64,000 nucleotides of DNA from Dehalococcoidia bacterium (GTDB taxonomy: Bacteria > Chloroflexota > Dehalococcoidia > GIF9 > AB-539-J10), in contig JAUWYX010000003.1 of the NCBI GenBank assembly GCA_030615625.1, forward strand, positions 1 through 64,000, written 5' to 3'. Numbering within the stretch: the first letter of the stretch is position 1; every line of letters begins with the position of its first letter. A model generated the notes under the pieces. That model worked only from the letters and a program-made list of their open reading frames with translations. It was not told the DNA's origin and ran no database searches. The translations under genes and the position numbers were made by a program. Of the stretch, positions 1 to 8,413 are shown one piece after another.

Positions 1-23
1 AAGAGATTCAAGTAGCGAGCTAG

Positions 24-52
24 TTGACATTATGACATATATCTGTTATAGT
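24..52 (+). promoter_or_regulatory. Sigma70-type promoter of the toxin-antitoxin operon with an overlapping operator
   Basis: A perfect -35 (TTGACA, 24-29) is followed after 17 bases by TATAGT (47-52). Between and over these boxes, 31-50 is a 20-base imperfect palindrome with 16 of 20 positions symmetric (TATgACAtATATcTGTtATA). That is the expected place for a ribbon-helix-helix antitoxin to bind and repress its own operon. The boxes are seen directly; the operator role is inferred. Confidence 0.7.
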
Positions 53-84
53 GAGCAAAGATAATTAAGCTATAGGAGTTAAGG

Positions 85-324
85 ATGAAAAAAACTATGG
101 TTTATATTAGTGAGGAGCGTCACCAGGGGCTGAAGAAATTAGCTTTTGAGAAGAATGTTTCTATTGCTGAGCTCATTCGGAGGGCTATTGATATCGTCTA
201 CGGAGAGGATATTGAAGACATTAAAGATATGGAGGAGGAATTAGCTCGATATCAAAGCCAACTTGGCTCGGCAATAGAGTTGGAAGAGTATCTGAGCCGG
301 AAGAAGGCATGTGCACAAGGTTGA
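85..324 (+). CDS. Ribbon-helix-helix antitoxin / CopG-like repressor
   Basis: This 79-residue protein has a short N-terminal strand (KKTMVYISEERHQGLKKLA, residues 2-20) followed by two helices, the layout of ribbon-helix-helix DNA-binding proteins. The C-terminal half is acidic and helical (about 42-75), as expected for the part that wraps the toxin. A good ribosome site AGGAG (74-78) lies 6 bases before the ATG. It overlaps the downstream RelE-like gene by 14 bases, so the two are probably translationally coupled. The likely job is to neutralise the toxin and repress the operon through the palindrome at 31-50. The fold call rests on pattern, not alignment. Confidence 0.75.
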   Translation: MKKTMVYISEERHQGLKKLAFEKNVSIAELIRRAIDIVYGEDIEDIKDMEEELARYQSQLGSAIELEEYLSRKKACAQG

Positions 325-556
325 GCTTACTCTTAGGGCCCAGCATGAATTAGATAAGCTTGGCAGGGTAGAGTTTGAGCGTATAGTTGCCGTTATTCGT
401 GCGCTGGAGGCTAATCCTCGCCCTTTAGGAGCAAGAAAGCTCAGGGGACCTATTTATCGAATTCGTGTTGGCGATTGGCGTATTATTTACGCTGTGTTTG
501 ATAAGGATCGACTGGTGATTGTCGGTAAGATAGCTAGACGTTCCGAAGATACCTAA
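311..556 (+). CDS. RelE/ParE-family toxin
   Basis: This 81-residue basic protein starts at GTG inside the end of the antitoxin gene. It has the RelE/ParE pattern: an N-terminal helical part with 'AQHELDKLG', then 'LEANPRPLGARKLRG' (about 41-55), then the C-terminal strands 'YRIRVGDWRIIYAV' (about 58-71) that form the toxin core. RelE relatives cleave mRNA on the ribosome and ParE relatives poison gyrase; the sequence alone does not say which. The R..GDWRIIY stretch is closest to the RelE-type mRNA interferases. Its length is normal for the family, and the gene looks intact. Confidence 0.8.
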   Translation: MHKVELTLRAQHELDKLGRVEFERIVAVIRALEANPRPLGARKLRGPIYRIRVGDWRIIYAVFDKDRLVIVGKIARRSEDT

Positions 557-633
557 TTCCTTATAATTCTTCCTCCGCTAGCGGGAGGGAGCATTAGTAT
601 AGATTGCTTTGGATAGCAGAGACCGTTTAAAAA

Positions 634-858
634 TGTAGTTGCCCAATTTATTGGGCGGGTAAAAGCCCTATCGTAGGGGAGGGTCTTGTACCCTCACAAA
701 TGGGCGGGGACTGTCATTGCGAGGGGTGAGATTCCTCGCTGTACTTCGGAACAGGCTCCGCAATCTGGGTGGGGAGGCAATGAGATTGCCACGCCCCGAC
801 AAGTCGGGGCTCGCAATGACAAAAAGCGAAATGCTCCGATGAAATCGGGGCAACTACA
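634..858. repeat. Nested MITE-like element with 11-base terminal inverted repeats
   Basis: This fills most of the 356-base gap between the toxin and the hydrolase. The outer ends are TGTAGTTGCCC (634-644) and its exact reverse complement GGGCAACTACA (848-858). Each end continues inward into a small hairpin: GCCCAATTTATTGGGC at 641-656, and CCGATGAAATCGG near 836-848. A third hairpin, GAGGGTCTTGTACCCTC, lies at about 679-695. No transposase is encoded. The translated frames across it are shadows of the repeat. The nesting suggests a non-autonomous element that later received, or carries, the inner repeat at 713-820. Confidence 0.6.
713..820. repeat. Inner palindromic repeat ending in GTCATTGCGAG / CTCGCAATGAC
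   Basis: GTCATTGCGAG (713-723) is exactly inverted at 810-820 (CTCGCAATGAC), giving a 108-base element. An internal perfect hairpin, CCCCGACAAGTCGGGG, lies at 794-809. Related but shorter or degenerate copies occur at 2797-2820 (inside cimA), 7899-7930, 10895-11014 and about 23678-23712, so this is a dispersed repeat family of the genome. Confidence 0.7.
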
Positions 859-912
859 AAAATGCCCAAAATTGAACTGGGAATCAAAATTAAACAGTGT
901 CATTGATAAAAG

Positions 913-1668
913 ATGGAAATAAAGGAAATTCGCTTGAAAGCCGATGGACTTGAACTCGCCGGCGAGCTTCATATCCCGTCAGGGGACAAGGTTCACCCTG
1001 CCTTGTGCATCTGCCATGGCATTCCGGCTGTTCCCCCCGACCCCACCGATAGGGGCTATACACTACTGGCGCAACGCTTCTGCCACGCTGGCTTCATCAC
1101 CTTAATCTTTAACTTCCGGGGAGCGGGAAGGAGCGAAGGTAACTTAGACATCCTGGGCTGGAGTCGAGATTTACAAGCTGCTCTTGATTTCCTGTATAAC
1201 CTGAAGGAGGTAGACAAAACTCGTTTCTGCTTGCTCGGATTTAGCGGAGGGGCAGCGGTTTCCGTTTATACCGCAGCCCATGACCCTAGGGTATCTTCCG
1301 TGGTAACCTGTGCCTGTCCTGCGGATTTTCGCTCTCTCTCTCAAAGAGAAACGCCTCTGGACACCATCCAACGGTTTCGCCAAATCGGGGCAATCAGGGA
1401 TAAAGATTTTCCATCCTCAATAGAAGAATGGAAAAAAGGATTTGAGACCGTCTCTCCAATCAAGTGGATTGATAAAATTTCTCCCCGTCCCCTGCTTTTG
1501 GTTCATGGAGATGCCGACGAATTAATACCCCTGGAGCACGCCCGTAAGCTCTACCAGAAAGCTAAAGAACCCAAAGAGTTAAAAATAATACCTGGGACCA
1601 GGCACAAAATGCGCCTGGAAAAGGCAGCGATGGCCTTTGTTCTGGATTGGCTAAAGGCGAGGTGCTAA
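913..1668 (+). CDS. Alpha/beta hydrolase, serine esterase/peptidase-like
   Basis: This 251-residue cytoplasmic protein has the alpha/beta-hydrolase layout. The oxyanion-hole region is CHGIPA (34-39), the nucleophile elbow is GFSGG (109-113) with Ser111, an acidic residue sits in HGDADE (Asp202 most likely), and the catalytic His is in GTRHKM (His231). 'NFRGAGRSEG' (67-76) is the usual loop of the dienelactone-hydrolase/acyl-peptidase branch. There is no signal peptide or membrane segment. The ribosome site is weak and the gene stands alone between the repeat and the convergent cimA, so its substrate cannot be guessed from context. Confidence 0.8.
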   Translation: MEIKEIRLKADGLELAGELHIPSGDKVHPALCICHGIPAVPPDPTDRGYTLLAQRFCHAGFITLIFNFRGAGRSEGNLDILGWSRDLQAALDFLYNLKEVDKTRFCLLGFSGGAAVSVYTAAHDPRVSSVVTCACPADFRSLSQRETPLDTIQRFRQIGAIRDKDFPSSIEEWKKGFETVSPIKWIDKISPRPLLLVHGDADELIPLEHARKLYQKAKEPKELKIIPGTRHKMRLEKAAMAFVLDWLKARC

Positions 1669-1791
1669 ACCGCGAGAGCATTTTCAGTAAACGAAGGGGG
1701 CAGCCTTGAAGGATTTGAAAGTGCTAAGCATAGCCTTGTTTTTGAAATCAAATCTCAAGGGCTTCTTATTTTGCTCACGTTGTAATGGAAG

Positions 1792-3405
1792 TCAGCCCTT
1801 TGCCTTGCCAGCCTGCTTTGTCAGCCAGTACTCGATACTGTCGGCCAGGGCCAGCCAGCTAGCTTCGATGATATTAGTGGAGCTGCCTACCGTCCTCCAG
1901 TTTTCCCTGCCGTCGCTGGATTCAATGAGCACCCTGACTTGCGATGCGGTGCCCGCGGTTTCCTCGAGGATGCGCACCTTATAATCAATAAGTTTTACAT
2001 CAGCCAAGTCAGGATAGAACTGGAGTAAAGCTTTGCGCAGAGCCTGGTCGAGGGCGCTGACCGGGCCATCGCCCTCAGCAGCCGTATGCACTATCCTGTT
2101 ATCCACCTTGACCTTGATAGTGGCTTCTGACAATGGCTCTTCTTGATTTCCTCTGCTGGGCGGGCGGCGCCGTTTCTCCACCACCACCATGAAATCAACT
2201 AGCTCAAAAGGTGGCTGATAGTCGGGCTGAACCCGGCGGAGCAAAAGGTCGAAGGACGCCTCGGCAACATCATATTGAAAACCCTGCTTCTCTAATAACT
2301 TAATTTGCTTCAGCACTTCTTCAATTTCCTTGCCTTTAGGGATAGGTAGTCCACGCTCTTTAGCTTTAAAGATAATACTTCCCTTCCCGGCCAGCTCGGA
2401 AACAACAACATGCGGGCGGCTACCCACTAGATTTGGATTTATGTGCTGGTAGCTATCTTTCCATTTTATTAAGCCTGATACGTGAATCCCGCCTTTATGG
2501 GTGAAGGCATCATCGCCTACATAGGGAAGCCGGTCATAATGAGGCATGTTAGCCAGTTCTGATATATAGCGAGAGACGTCGCTGAGCTTGTTTAGCTGCT
2601 TGTCAGTAACGCAATCAATGCCCATCTTAAGTTTCAAAGTTGGTATGATGGAACAGAGATTGGCGTTGCCACAGCGCTCACCATAGCCATTAATGGTTCC
2701 TTGAACCTGAATAACTCCCGCCTCCACGGCAGCCAGGGAGTTAGCTACAGCAAGTTCGGCATCATTATGGGTGTGAATGCCCAAAGGAACAAGGGGCATT
2801 GCCAGCGAAGCGAAGCAATTCCTAACAGCTTTAACAGCTTCTACTATCTGTTGTGGCAGGGTGCCGCCATTGGTATCGCAAAGAACCAGGTATTCCGCAC
2901 CAGCTTTAGCCGCTGCCTCCACCACCTGCAAGGCATATTCAGGATTACCTTTATATCCATCGAAGAAGTGCTCGGCATCAAAGAAAACCTTGAGCCCTTT
3001 TGCTCTGAGGTAACTTATGGAATCTGTAATCATGCTGAGGTTTTCTTCCAGCGTTGTTTCCAGAACCCGGGTTACCTGCTTATCCCAGGCTTTTCCTACG
3101 ATAGTGACCACCTTGGTTTTGGCTTGAAGCAAGGCCTGGAGATTAAGGTCTTCTTCCGCCCGAGAATTCACGTGTCTGGTGCTGCCAAAGGCAACCAGGG
3201 TAGAATGGGTCAAGCGCAAATTCTGTGCTCTGGCAAAGAACTCGGTATCCTTAGGGTTAGAACCGGGCCAGCCACCCTCTATGAAGTCAATGCCCAGCTC
3301 ATCTAGCTTCTGGCAAATCTTCAGCTTGTCCCCAACGGAAAAAGAAATGCCCTCCTGTTGGACACCATCCCTCAGAGTGGTATCATAAAGCTGTACTGTT
3401 GACAT
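1792..3405 (-). CDS. cimA: (R)-citramalate synthase
   Basis: Condenses acetyl-CoA with pyruvate to give citramalate, the first step of the threonine-independent isoleucine route. The N-terminal HMGL/DRE-TIM barrel starts with YDTTLRDGVQQEG (residues 7-19) and contains the metal-binding HTHND and the loop GYGERCGNANLCSIIP. The last ~130 residues form the LeuA-type allosteric dimerisation domain, which usually senses isoleucine. Length (537) is normal for CimA. The ribosome site AAGGAG precedes the ATG. It lies 11 bases downstream of leuB, which also serves this pathway. An odd feature is the segment NCFASLAM just before PLVPLGIHTHND, encoded by a copy of the genome's dispersed repeat (2797-2820); see findings. 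Confidence 0.93.
   Translation of the reverse strand: MSTVQLYDTTLRDGVQQEGISFSVGDKLKICQKLDELGIDFIEGGWPGSNPKDTEFFARAQNLRLTHSTLVAFGSTRHVNSRAEEDLNLQALLQAKTKVVTIVGKAWDKQVTRVLETTLEENLSMITDSISYLRAKGLKVFFDAEHFFDGYKGNPEYALQVVEAAAKAGAEYLVLCDTNGGTLPQQIVEAVKAVRNCFASLAMPLVPLGIHTHNDAELAVANSLAAVEAGVIQVQGTINGYGERCGNANLCSIIPTLKLKMGIDCVTDKQLNKLSDVSRYISELANMPHYDRLPYVGDDAFTHKGGIHVSGLIKWKDSYQHINPNLVGSRPHVVVSELAGKGSIIFKAKERGLPIPKGKEIEEVLKQIKLLEKQGFQYDVAEASFDLLLRRVQPDYQPPFELVDFMVVVEKRRRPPSRGNQEEPLSEATIKVKVDNRIVHTAAEGDGPVSALDQALRKALLQFYPDLADVKLIDYKVRILEETAGTASQVRVLIESSDGRENWRTVGSSTNIIEASWLALADSIEYWLTKQAGKAKG
2797..2820. repeat. Dispersed-repeat copy inside the cimA reading frame
   Basis: On the minus strand this reads AATTGCTTCGCTTCGCTGGCAATG, closely matching the intergenic repeat copy at 7899-7930 (GATTGCTTCGCTCTGCTCGCAATGAC). 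It keeps the frame open and adds the residues NCFASLAM to the barrel domain of CimA. Confidence 0.55.
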
Positions 3406-3416
3406 GGAAAGCTCCT

Positions 3417-4505
3417 TTAACCTCTCACCTTTTGAGCAATCAAATCTCCCATCTCCTTTGTTCCCACCCGAATCTTGCCTTCTGACATTATATCGTAAGT
3501 TCTATAACCTTGCTCCAGGATAGCGAGGACAGCATTTTCTATAGTCTGTGATTCAGTTTCCAGGGCAAAAGAATAGCGGAGCATCATAGCTACACTCAAG
3601 ATAGTGGCAATAGGGTTAGCCAGGTTTTGCCCCGCTCGACTGGGAGCACTGCCATGAATTGGCTCATACATGCCGAAGGTTCTTCCCCTGGGAACTCCTG
3701 CTAAACTAGCCGAAGGGAGCATGCCCATAGAGCCAGCCAGCATCGAAGCCTCGTCGGTGAGAATATCACCAAACATGTTTTCCGTGACCAGGACATCCAA
3801 GTCAGCAGGACGCTGAATAAACCTCATAGCACAGGCATCAACCAGCATATGCTGAAGTTCAACATCGGGGTAATCGGCGGAAATTTCTATAGCAATCTGC
3901 CGCCATAGCCGGGACGACTGGAGAACATTGGCTTTGTCAACCGAAATTAGCTTCTTACGGCGGTTTAGGGCTAACTCAAAACCAACCCTTAATATGCGCT
4001 CAATTTCCATCTCAGAATAAGCCATGGTATCAACAGCCTGCCTTCCCTCCGGAGTTTGCCACTGTTTCTTGGGCTGACCAAAGTAAAGTCCGCCTGTGAG
4101 CTCTCTAACCACCACCAGGTCAACCCCCTTAATCACTTCCGGCTTGAGATTAGTAGAATCCACCAGCATAGGAAAAACCTTTATGGGACGCAAATTAGCA
4201 AATAACGCCAGCCCCTTGCGCAAAGCCAGAAGTCCATCTTCAGGATGAATTTTGGCTTGAGGGTCATCCCATTTAGAACCACCAACTGCGCCAAGCAGCA
4301 CCGCATCACATTGTCTACACATCTTCAAGGTTTCATCACTGAGGGCTGTGCCCAGGGTGTCTATAGCAACGCCACCTATGAGACCATCATGGAGGTGAAA
4401 GCTATGCCCGAATTTCTCACCCACGGTCTGTAAAACTTTTAGCGCCTGAGCTATAACCTCAGGACCAATGCCATCGCCGGGTAAAACCGCTACATCAAAT
4501 TCCAT
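3417..4505 (-). CDS. leuB: 3-isopropylmalate dehydrogenase
   Basis: NAD-dependent oxidation and decarboxylation of 3-isopropylmalate in leucine synthesis. It also acts on citramalate-derived methylmalate in the CimA isoleucine route, which fits cimA directly downstream (11-base gap). The N-terminal GDGIGPEV (10-17), the [11 protein letters not shown] loop, the substrate/metal segment [17 protein letters not shown], and YEPIHGSAP all match the beta-decarboxylating dehydrogenase family. The 362 residues are full length. leuC and leuD, which would make its substrate, are not next to it. Confidence 0.95.
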   Translation of the reverse strand: MEFDVAVLPGDGIGPEVIAQALKVLQTVGEKFGHSFHLHDGLIGGVAIDTLGTALSDETLKMCRQCDAVLLGAVGGSKWDDPQAKIHPEDGLLALRKGLALFANLRPIKVFPMLVDSTNLKPEVIKGVDLVVVRELTGGLYFGQPKKQWQTPEGRQAVDTMAYSEMEIERILRVGFELALNRRKKLISVDKANVLQSSRLWRQIAIEISADYPDVELQHMLVDACAMRFIQRPADLDVLVTENMFGDILTDEASMLAGSMGMLPSASLAGVPRGRTFGMYEPIHGSAPSRAGQNLANPIATILSVAMMLRYSFALETESQTIENAVLAILEQGYRTYDIMSEGKIRVGTKEMGDLIAQKVRG

Positions 4506-4586
4506 ACCTACTTACCTCTCATTCTTCGCTGCCTATCATGGAAACCACGCTTGTTATGATGAGTGCTAAGTTCATCACAAAGGACT

Positions 4587-6725
4587 CTACTTTTTACCTA
4601 ACGGTAACGGAATAATATTATCAGCTACCTTATCATATAAATCGCTCAGCGTGAATATTATGATCTGATAATCCGAGGCCAGCGTTTTGAAAAAGTCTAG
4701 CGTGTTAGCCAGACGGACAGAGTCAAAATTAACAAAGGGGTCATCCAGTATCAAAGGCGGCTTCTTATCGCCAAATATCAGCTTTGCCAGGGCAAGTCGA
4801 AATGCTAGATAAAATTCGTCAATCACACCTCCGCTCAAGTCCTCGGGCTTAGCCCAGTCTCCTTTCTCATCCGAATATACCCCGAACTCCAAGGCTTCTT
4901 TGTTAACTCTTACCTGCTTATATTTACCATTGGTAAAGACAGCCAAATATCTCTGAATTTCTTTCTCCAAAGCTTCCTCAACTGACGAAAGAACCTCGGT
5001 TCTCGCCTTAGAGATGAATTCCCTTGCTAATTCATAAACTTTCCCTTTTCTCTCTTCATGTTTCAATGATTCCTGAAGTCCTTCCAGTTTCTCTTCCAGC
5101 CTGACTTGCTCCTCAGCATCATGTTTCGCTGCCTTAAGGATTGCCATGCTATCCCTTTTACGGTCTTCAAGATCATTTCGTGTCGCCTCTAATCTCTGAA
5201 CCTTCCTTTCTAATTCGATATATTCTTCCGGGCTCAGGTGTGTTTCTATCAAGTCCTCGGTCAGTTTCGCCTGCTCAACTGCTAAATCCCTCGCTATTTC
5301 TCGTTTTTGCTTTTGGAAATCTTCGATCGCCTTGCCTCTCAACATCCCCTTTAGCTGAGCTTCTAAGCTCCTTTTCTCTTTAAGCCAAAATTTAAAATCC
5401 CTTTCCTTTTTATCGAACTCGCCAACTATGTTACACTTAACCTCAGCCAGCAATTCCTTCTCTTCCTTGCCAAGTTCACCAAGAGCTTCCTTCATTTCTT
5501 CAATGCGCTTGTCAATACCCAAAATGTTGGTCTTATCTCGAATGAGGGCAGTTCTCGCCTTTATGGTTATGGCAAGAAGAACTGCGCCCACGATTATCAA
5601 CCCCAGGAGGTAAAAGGGACCAACCAAGGTTCCAATTATCCCGCCTGCCAATATTATTATCGAAGTAGCTATGCCTCTCCCTGAACCGAGGAATCTAACA
5701 GATTTTCTTCTGTCCAGCTTTTCTTTCGTCTCAGTTACCCTTTTTTCTTGCGTAGCTAGACCCTTCTCGATATCCCCACGTCTATTCTGGATTGCATCCA
5801 GCCTCTTTCTAAATTCCGAGGACTGCTGCTCATTTTCAAGTCCTTCAATAGACTTAAGCGCCGTGTTTGCCTTTTCAAGCTTGGTCATTAGTTTATCTAT
5901 CCCGTCAAGCAGATCTCCCACCTCATCATATTTCTGTTTTAAGCCTTTTATAGATGCCTCGATATCTTTACGCTGTTTATTTTTCTCCAACAAAACCCTG
6001 GCATTTTCATATTCCTCCTTGACCTGAGCCAGTTGCTTGTTTACTTTCATCAGCTCGATTTTTTGTGCCTCAACTTTGGAGACCTCATCCCTAACCTCAT
6101 TATAGCTCTGTGAAAAATCCTCTAGTTGGCTTCTCAGACTCGCCAAGCTGCCTGGGATTTTTGCTGGTCTGTCCAATCCCTTCCTAATCTCAGAGATTTT
6201 GTCATCTAGCTTCTGTATCACTTGCAAGGCAAGGGTGCCTTCTTTACCCCCACTCACAACTTCCTCTAAGCTTTCGTTAATCTCCTTCTTACCTGATGAG
6301 ATTTCACTTACCTGCGTTTGACGAATACAAGAGGAACACAAGAAGAGCTTGTCAGATTTGGTTCCCAGTAGCTCAGCCATTTTCTCTGAAATCTCTTTGA
6401 AAGTATCAAGTTCTTCTCGAGTATTATCATCAATAAGCCTGACGGTTCCTTTGTCAAAATCCTTCTCCAACAAATATCTGTTCCCTTTATCCTCAAACTC
6501 AAGGCTGGTTTGACAGTGCCTGGTTGAGCCCCAGGAAACATAATCTTTAAGCTCCTTTGCAGTGCTTTTAGGATTATGAAAAAGGGCAACAACGATACCA
6601 TCAAGTAAAGTGGACTTTCCCATTTCATTTAGCGGACCTTTGACCACATTTACCCCAGGGCTAAACTGAGCTTGAAAATCAACAAGTCTCTTGAAGTTTT
6701 TGAGCTCAATTCTTTTCAACCACAT
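4587..6725 (-). CDS. SbcC/Rad50-like coiled-coil ATPase of the YhaN type
   Basis: This 712-residue protein has split ABC-ATPase ends. Walker A is GPLNEMGKST (30-39) at the N-terminus; the signature LSGGVIDEFYLAF and Walker B LILDDP lie near 620-660. Long charged coiled coils separate them. In place of a CxxC zinc hook, the middle (about 347-390) holds two hydrophobic segments (GIATSIIILAGGIIGTLVG and FYLLGLIIVGAVLLAITI), as in YhaN-type proteins, so the tip of the coil may sit in the membrane. It overlaps the upstream nuclease gene as TAATG, indicating tight coupling and probably a nuclease-ATPase complex for DNA end processing. The exact function of the membrane-tipped type is poorly known. 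Confidence 0.85.
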   Translation of the reverse strand: MWLKRIELKNFKRLVDFQAQFSPGVNVVKGPLNEMGKSTLLDGIVVALFHNPKSTAKELKDYVSWGSTRHCQTSLEFEDKGNRYLLEKDFDKGTVRLIDDNTREELDTFKEISEKMAELLGTKSDKLFLCSSCIRQTQVSEISSGKKEINESLEEVVSGGKEGTLALQVIQKLDDKISEIRKGLDRPAKIPGSLASLRSQLEDFSQSYNEVRDEVSKVEAQKIELMKVNKQLAQVKEEYENARVLLEKNKQRKDIEASIKGLKQKYDEVGDLLDGIDKLMTKLEKANTALKSIEGLENEQQSSEFRKRLDAIQNRRGDIEKGLATQEKRVTETKEKLDRRKSVRFLGSGRGIATSIIILAGGIIGTLVGPFYLLGLIIVGAVLLAITIKARTALIRDKTNILGIDKRIEEMKEALGELGKEEKELLAEVKCNIVGEFDKKERDFKFWLKEKRSLEAQLKGMLRGKAIEDFQKQKREIARDLAVEQAKLTEDLIETHLSPEEYIELERKVQRLEATRNDLEDRKRDSMAILKAAKHDAEEQVRLEEKLEGLQESLKHEERKGKVYELAREFISKARTEVLSSVEEALEKEIQRYLAVFTNGKYKQVRVNKEALEFGVYSDEKGDWAKPEDLSGGVIDEFYLAFRLALAKLIFGDKKPPLILDDPFVNFDSVRLANTLDFFKTLASDYQIIIFTLSDLYDKVADNIIPLPLGKK

Positions 6726-7846
6726 TATAAGACTTCCTTCCCATCCAGAAGAGCTACGCCATACTGAAGGGCATTTTCAGCAATGTCTTTCTCTTCCCCT
6801 TCCGAGCTCTCGATTTGCCTCTTCATTAGCTTAATAAATCTATTTATAATCAACTGCTCTTCATAAGTGGCCTCTGAGACTTCTTCTAACTTCGGATGAG
6901 ATTTATCCATAACACTAAGATGAAAAAATTCCTCCCCCAACTCGGTTTCCAATTCCTCAGGATTTGCTATAAGTTCGGCATCGCGAAGCCCCTTAAGAGT
7001 GGCTTTTCTTATCAAATTTTGCTTTGCCCCCTCGGAGATTCTCGCTTTTAGCGTCGCCAGGTCTTGAACTCCACTCACATCTATCTCTAGTTCATCATAG
7101 TCACGAAGTCCAAGCTTTTTGGGTTCAACCTTAACCTCACCTGAGTTCGAAAGGCTAACTAAAAGCACAGCACCTTTTTCTCTTTGGTCAGGTATCCACT
7201 CCGGCGGGCCGGAATACCAGGCTGGAGGCTGCTCTGAGCAGCTATAGACTCGGTGCCAGTGCCCCAGCGCCAGATAGTGCATTCCACTGGCTTTAACTTC
7301 CTCAAGCCTGAAGACATGGTCATCCTCAGCTATCTTTTCTGGGATATAGAACGACCCGTGAGCCATAGCGATATGAAACTTACTTGAGGTCGAAGGCTTG
7401 AGCCCTTTTAGTGGGCTTATGGAGGACCTATTACTCAGATTTGGCTTCCCATACACCGTTAAATCGAGGCCGGGATACTCCTTGTAGGATATATTCTCGT
7501 CAGCAAAAATCTTTAGATTGGAGCATTTTCCTTCAAAGTCAACTTTCCTGTAAATTGACGAGGAATCAAGAGAATCATGCGTGCCGGGGATAAGGCAGAC
7601 TGGAATATTATTCTGTTTGAGCAGGTCGAACTGTTCTATTACCAAATCTATATTTCGTTGTGGCTGTTGGTTAGCATCGAATAGGTCTCCGGCAATTAAA
7701 ACGATGTTTACCCTTTCATCTATCGCAGTGGCTATGATGTTCTTGAATGTAGCTCTCAACTGCTCTCGTTGAGAAGCACCCTCATTTCCTAGACCCGAGA
7801 ACTTCGCCCCGAGGTGAATATCAGCAGTGTGCAAAATTTTGAGCAT
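6725..7846 (-). CDS. SbcD/Mre11-like metallophosphoesterase nuclease (YhaO type)
   Basis: This 373-residue calcineurin-like phosphoesterase is the nuclease partner of the following ATPase gene. Metal-binding motifs appear in order: HTADIHLGAKF (Asp9, His11), LIAGDLFDA, PGTHDS, MAHGSF and LALGHWHR. The usual GNHD box reads GTHD here, so the conserved Asn is Thr; whether activity is altered is unknown. The C-terminal ~120 residues are helical and may bind the ATPase coils. The shared TAATG junction with the next gene supports a 1:1 complex. AGAGG lies upstream of the ATG. Confidence 0.85.
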   Translation of the reverse strand: MLKILHTADIHLGAKFSGLGNEGASQREQLRATFKNIIATAIDERVNIVLIAGDLFDANQQPQRNIDLVIEQFDLLKQNNIPVCLIPGTHDSLDSSSIYRKVDFEGKCSNLKIFADENISYKEYPGLDLTVYGKPNLSNRSSISPLKGLKPSTSSKFHIAMAHGSFYIPEKIAEDDHVFRLEEVKASGMHYLALGHWHRVYSCSEQPPAWYSGPPEWIPDQREKGAVLLVSLSNSGEVKVEPKKLGLRDYDELEIDVSGVQDLATLKARISEGAKQNLIRKATLKGLRDAELIANPEELETELGEEFFHLSVMDKSHPKLEEVSEATYEEQLIINRFIKLMKRQIESSEGEEKDIAENALQYGVALLDGKEVL

Positions 7847-7898
7847 GACAAATGCCTCTTTGCCAAGAGTGTCGTTAAAATCCTTAAATCGGCGTTCT

Positions 7899-7930
7899 CA
7901 TTGAGATTGCTTCGCTCTGCTCGCAATGAC
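7899..7930. repeat. Short dispersed repeat copy
   Basis: CATTGAG...GCTCGCAATGAC, a compact copy of the repeat at 713-820, lies in the 88-base gap between the MgtC-like and YhaO-like genes. Confidence 0.6.
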
Positions 7931-7934
7931 TTTC

Positions 7935-8348
7935 TTAGCCACGAATCTTGGGAATAAACAAAACACCTACGGTGACCACAGTTGCTATAACGGAGACCAA
8001 ATACATTCCTGCCCCGGCAGCTAGACCTATGGCGGCAGTTATCCAGATGGTAGCAGCAGTGGTTAGTCCTGCCACTTCCTCCTCGCGTGCGCCGCGGAGA
8101 ATAACGCCAGCGCCGATAAAACCAATTCCAACTACTACTCCAGCAGCAACCCGAGAGATGTCAACCGCTGTACTACTAAACCCGTATATAGATACCAAGG
8201 TGAAAAGGGCTGCTCCAGAGCTAACTAATATATGCGTGCGCATTCCTGCTACCTTGCCTGCCCGTTCCCGCTGATAACCAATGCCCGCCCCCAAGGCAAC
8301 AGCCAATAAAAACCTCAATATCATTTCTAGCCAGGGACTCAAATTCAT
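7935..8348 (-). CDS. MgtC/SapB-family membrane protein (short form)
   Basis: This 137-residue integral membrane protein has four hydrophobic segments. The MgtC hallmarks are GIGYQRERAGKVAGMRTH (23-40), GIGFIGAGVI and TTAATIWITAAIGLAAGAG. It ends shortly after the last membrane segment, so it lacks the C-terminal soluble ACT-like domain of Salmonella MgtC and belongs to the short SapB-like form. MgtC proteins are linked to magnesium limitation and ATP-synthase control, but the role of short forms is uncertain. The start is placed at ATG 8348, with GGAGGTG directly upstream; GTG at 8351 is the alternative. Confidence 0.85.
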   Translation of the reverse strand: MNLSPWLEMILRFLLAVALGAGIGYQRERAGKVAGMRTHILVSSGAALFTLVSIYGFSSTAVDISRVAAGVVVGIGFIGAGVILRGAREEEVAGLTTAATIWITAAIGLAAGAGMYLVSVIATVVTVGVLFIPKIRG

Positions 8349-8413
8349 CACCTCCGCGCTCAGAAAATCTCAGAGAGCTTAATTTCTAAATTCGAGAGCA
8401 TTTGCCTTCGATA

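Noticed and set aside
668-972. Short open frames on both strands upstream of the hydrolase
   Set aside because: They lie on the nested repeat and encode repeat-derived peptides without ribosome sites.
2701-3306. 201-codon plus-strand open frame opposite cimA
   Set aside because: It is antisense to a well-supported gene, matches no family I recognise, and has no ribosome site.
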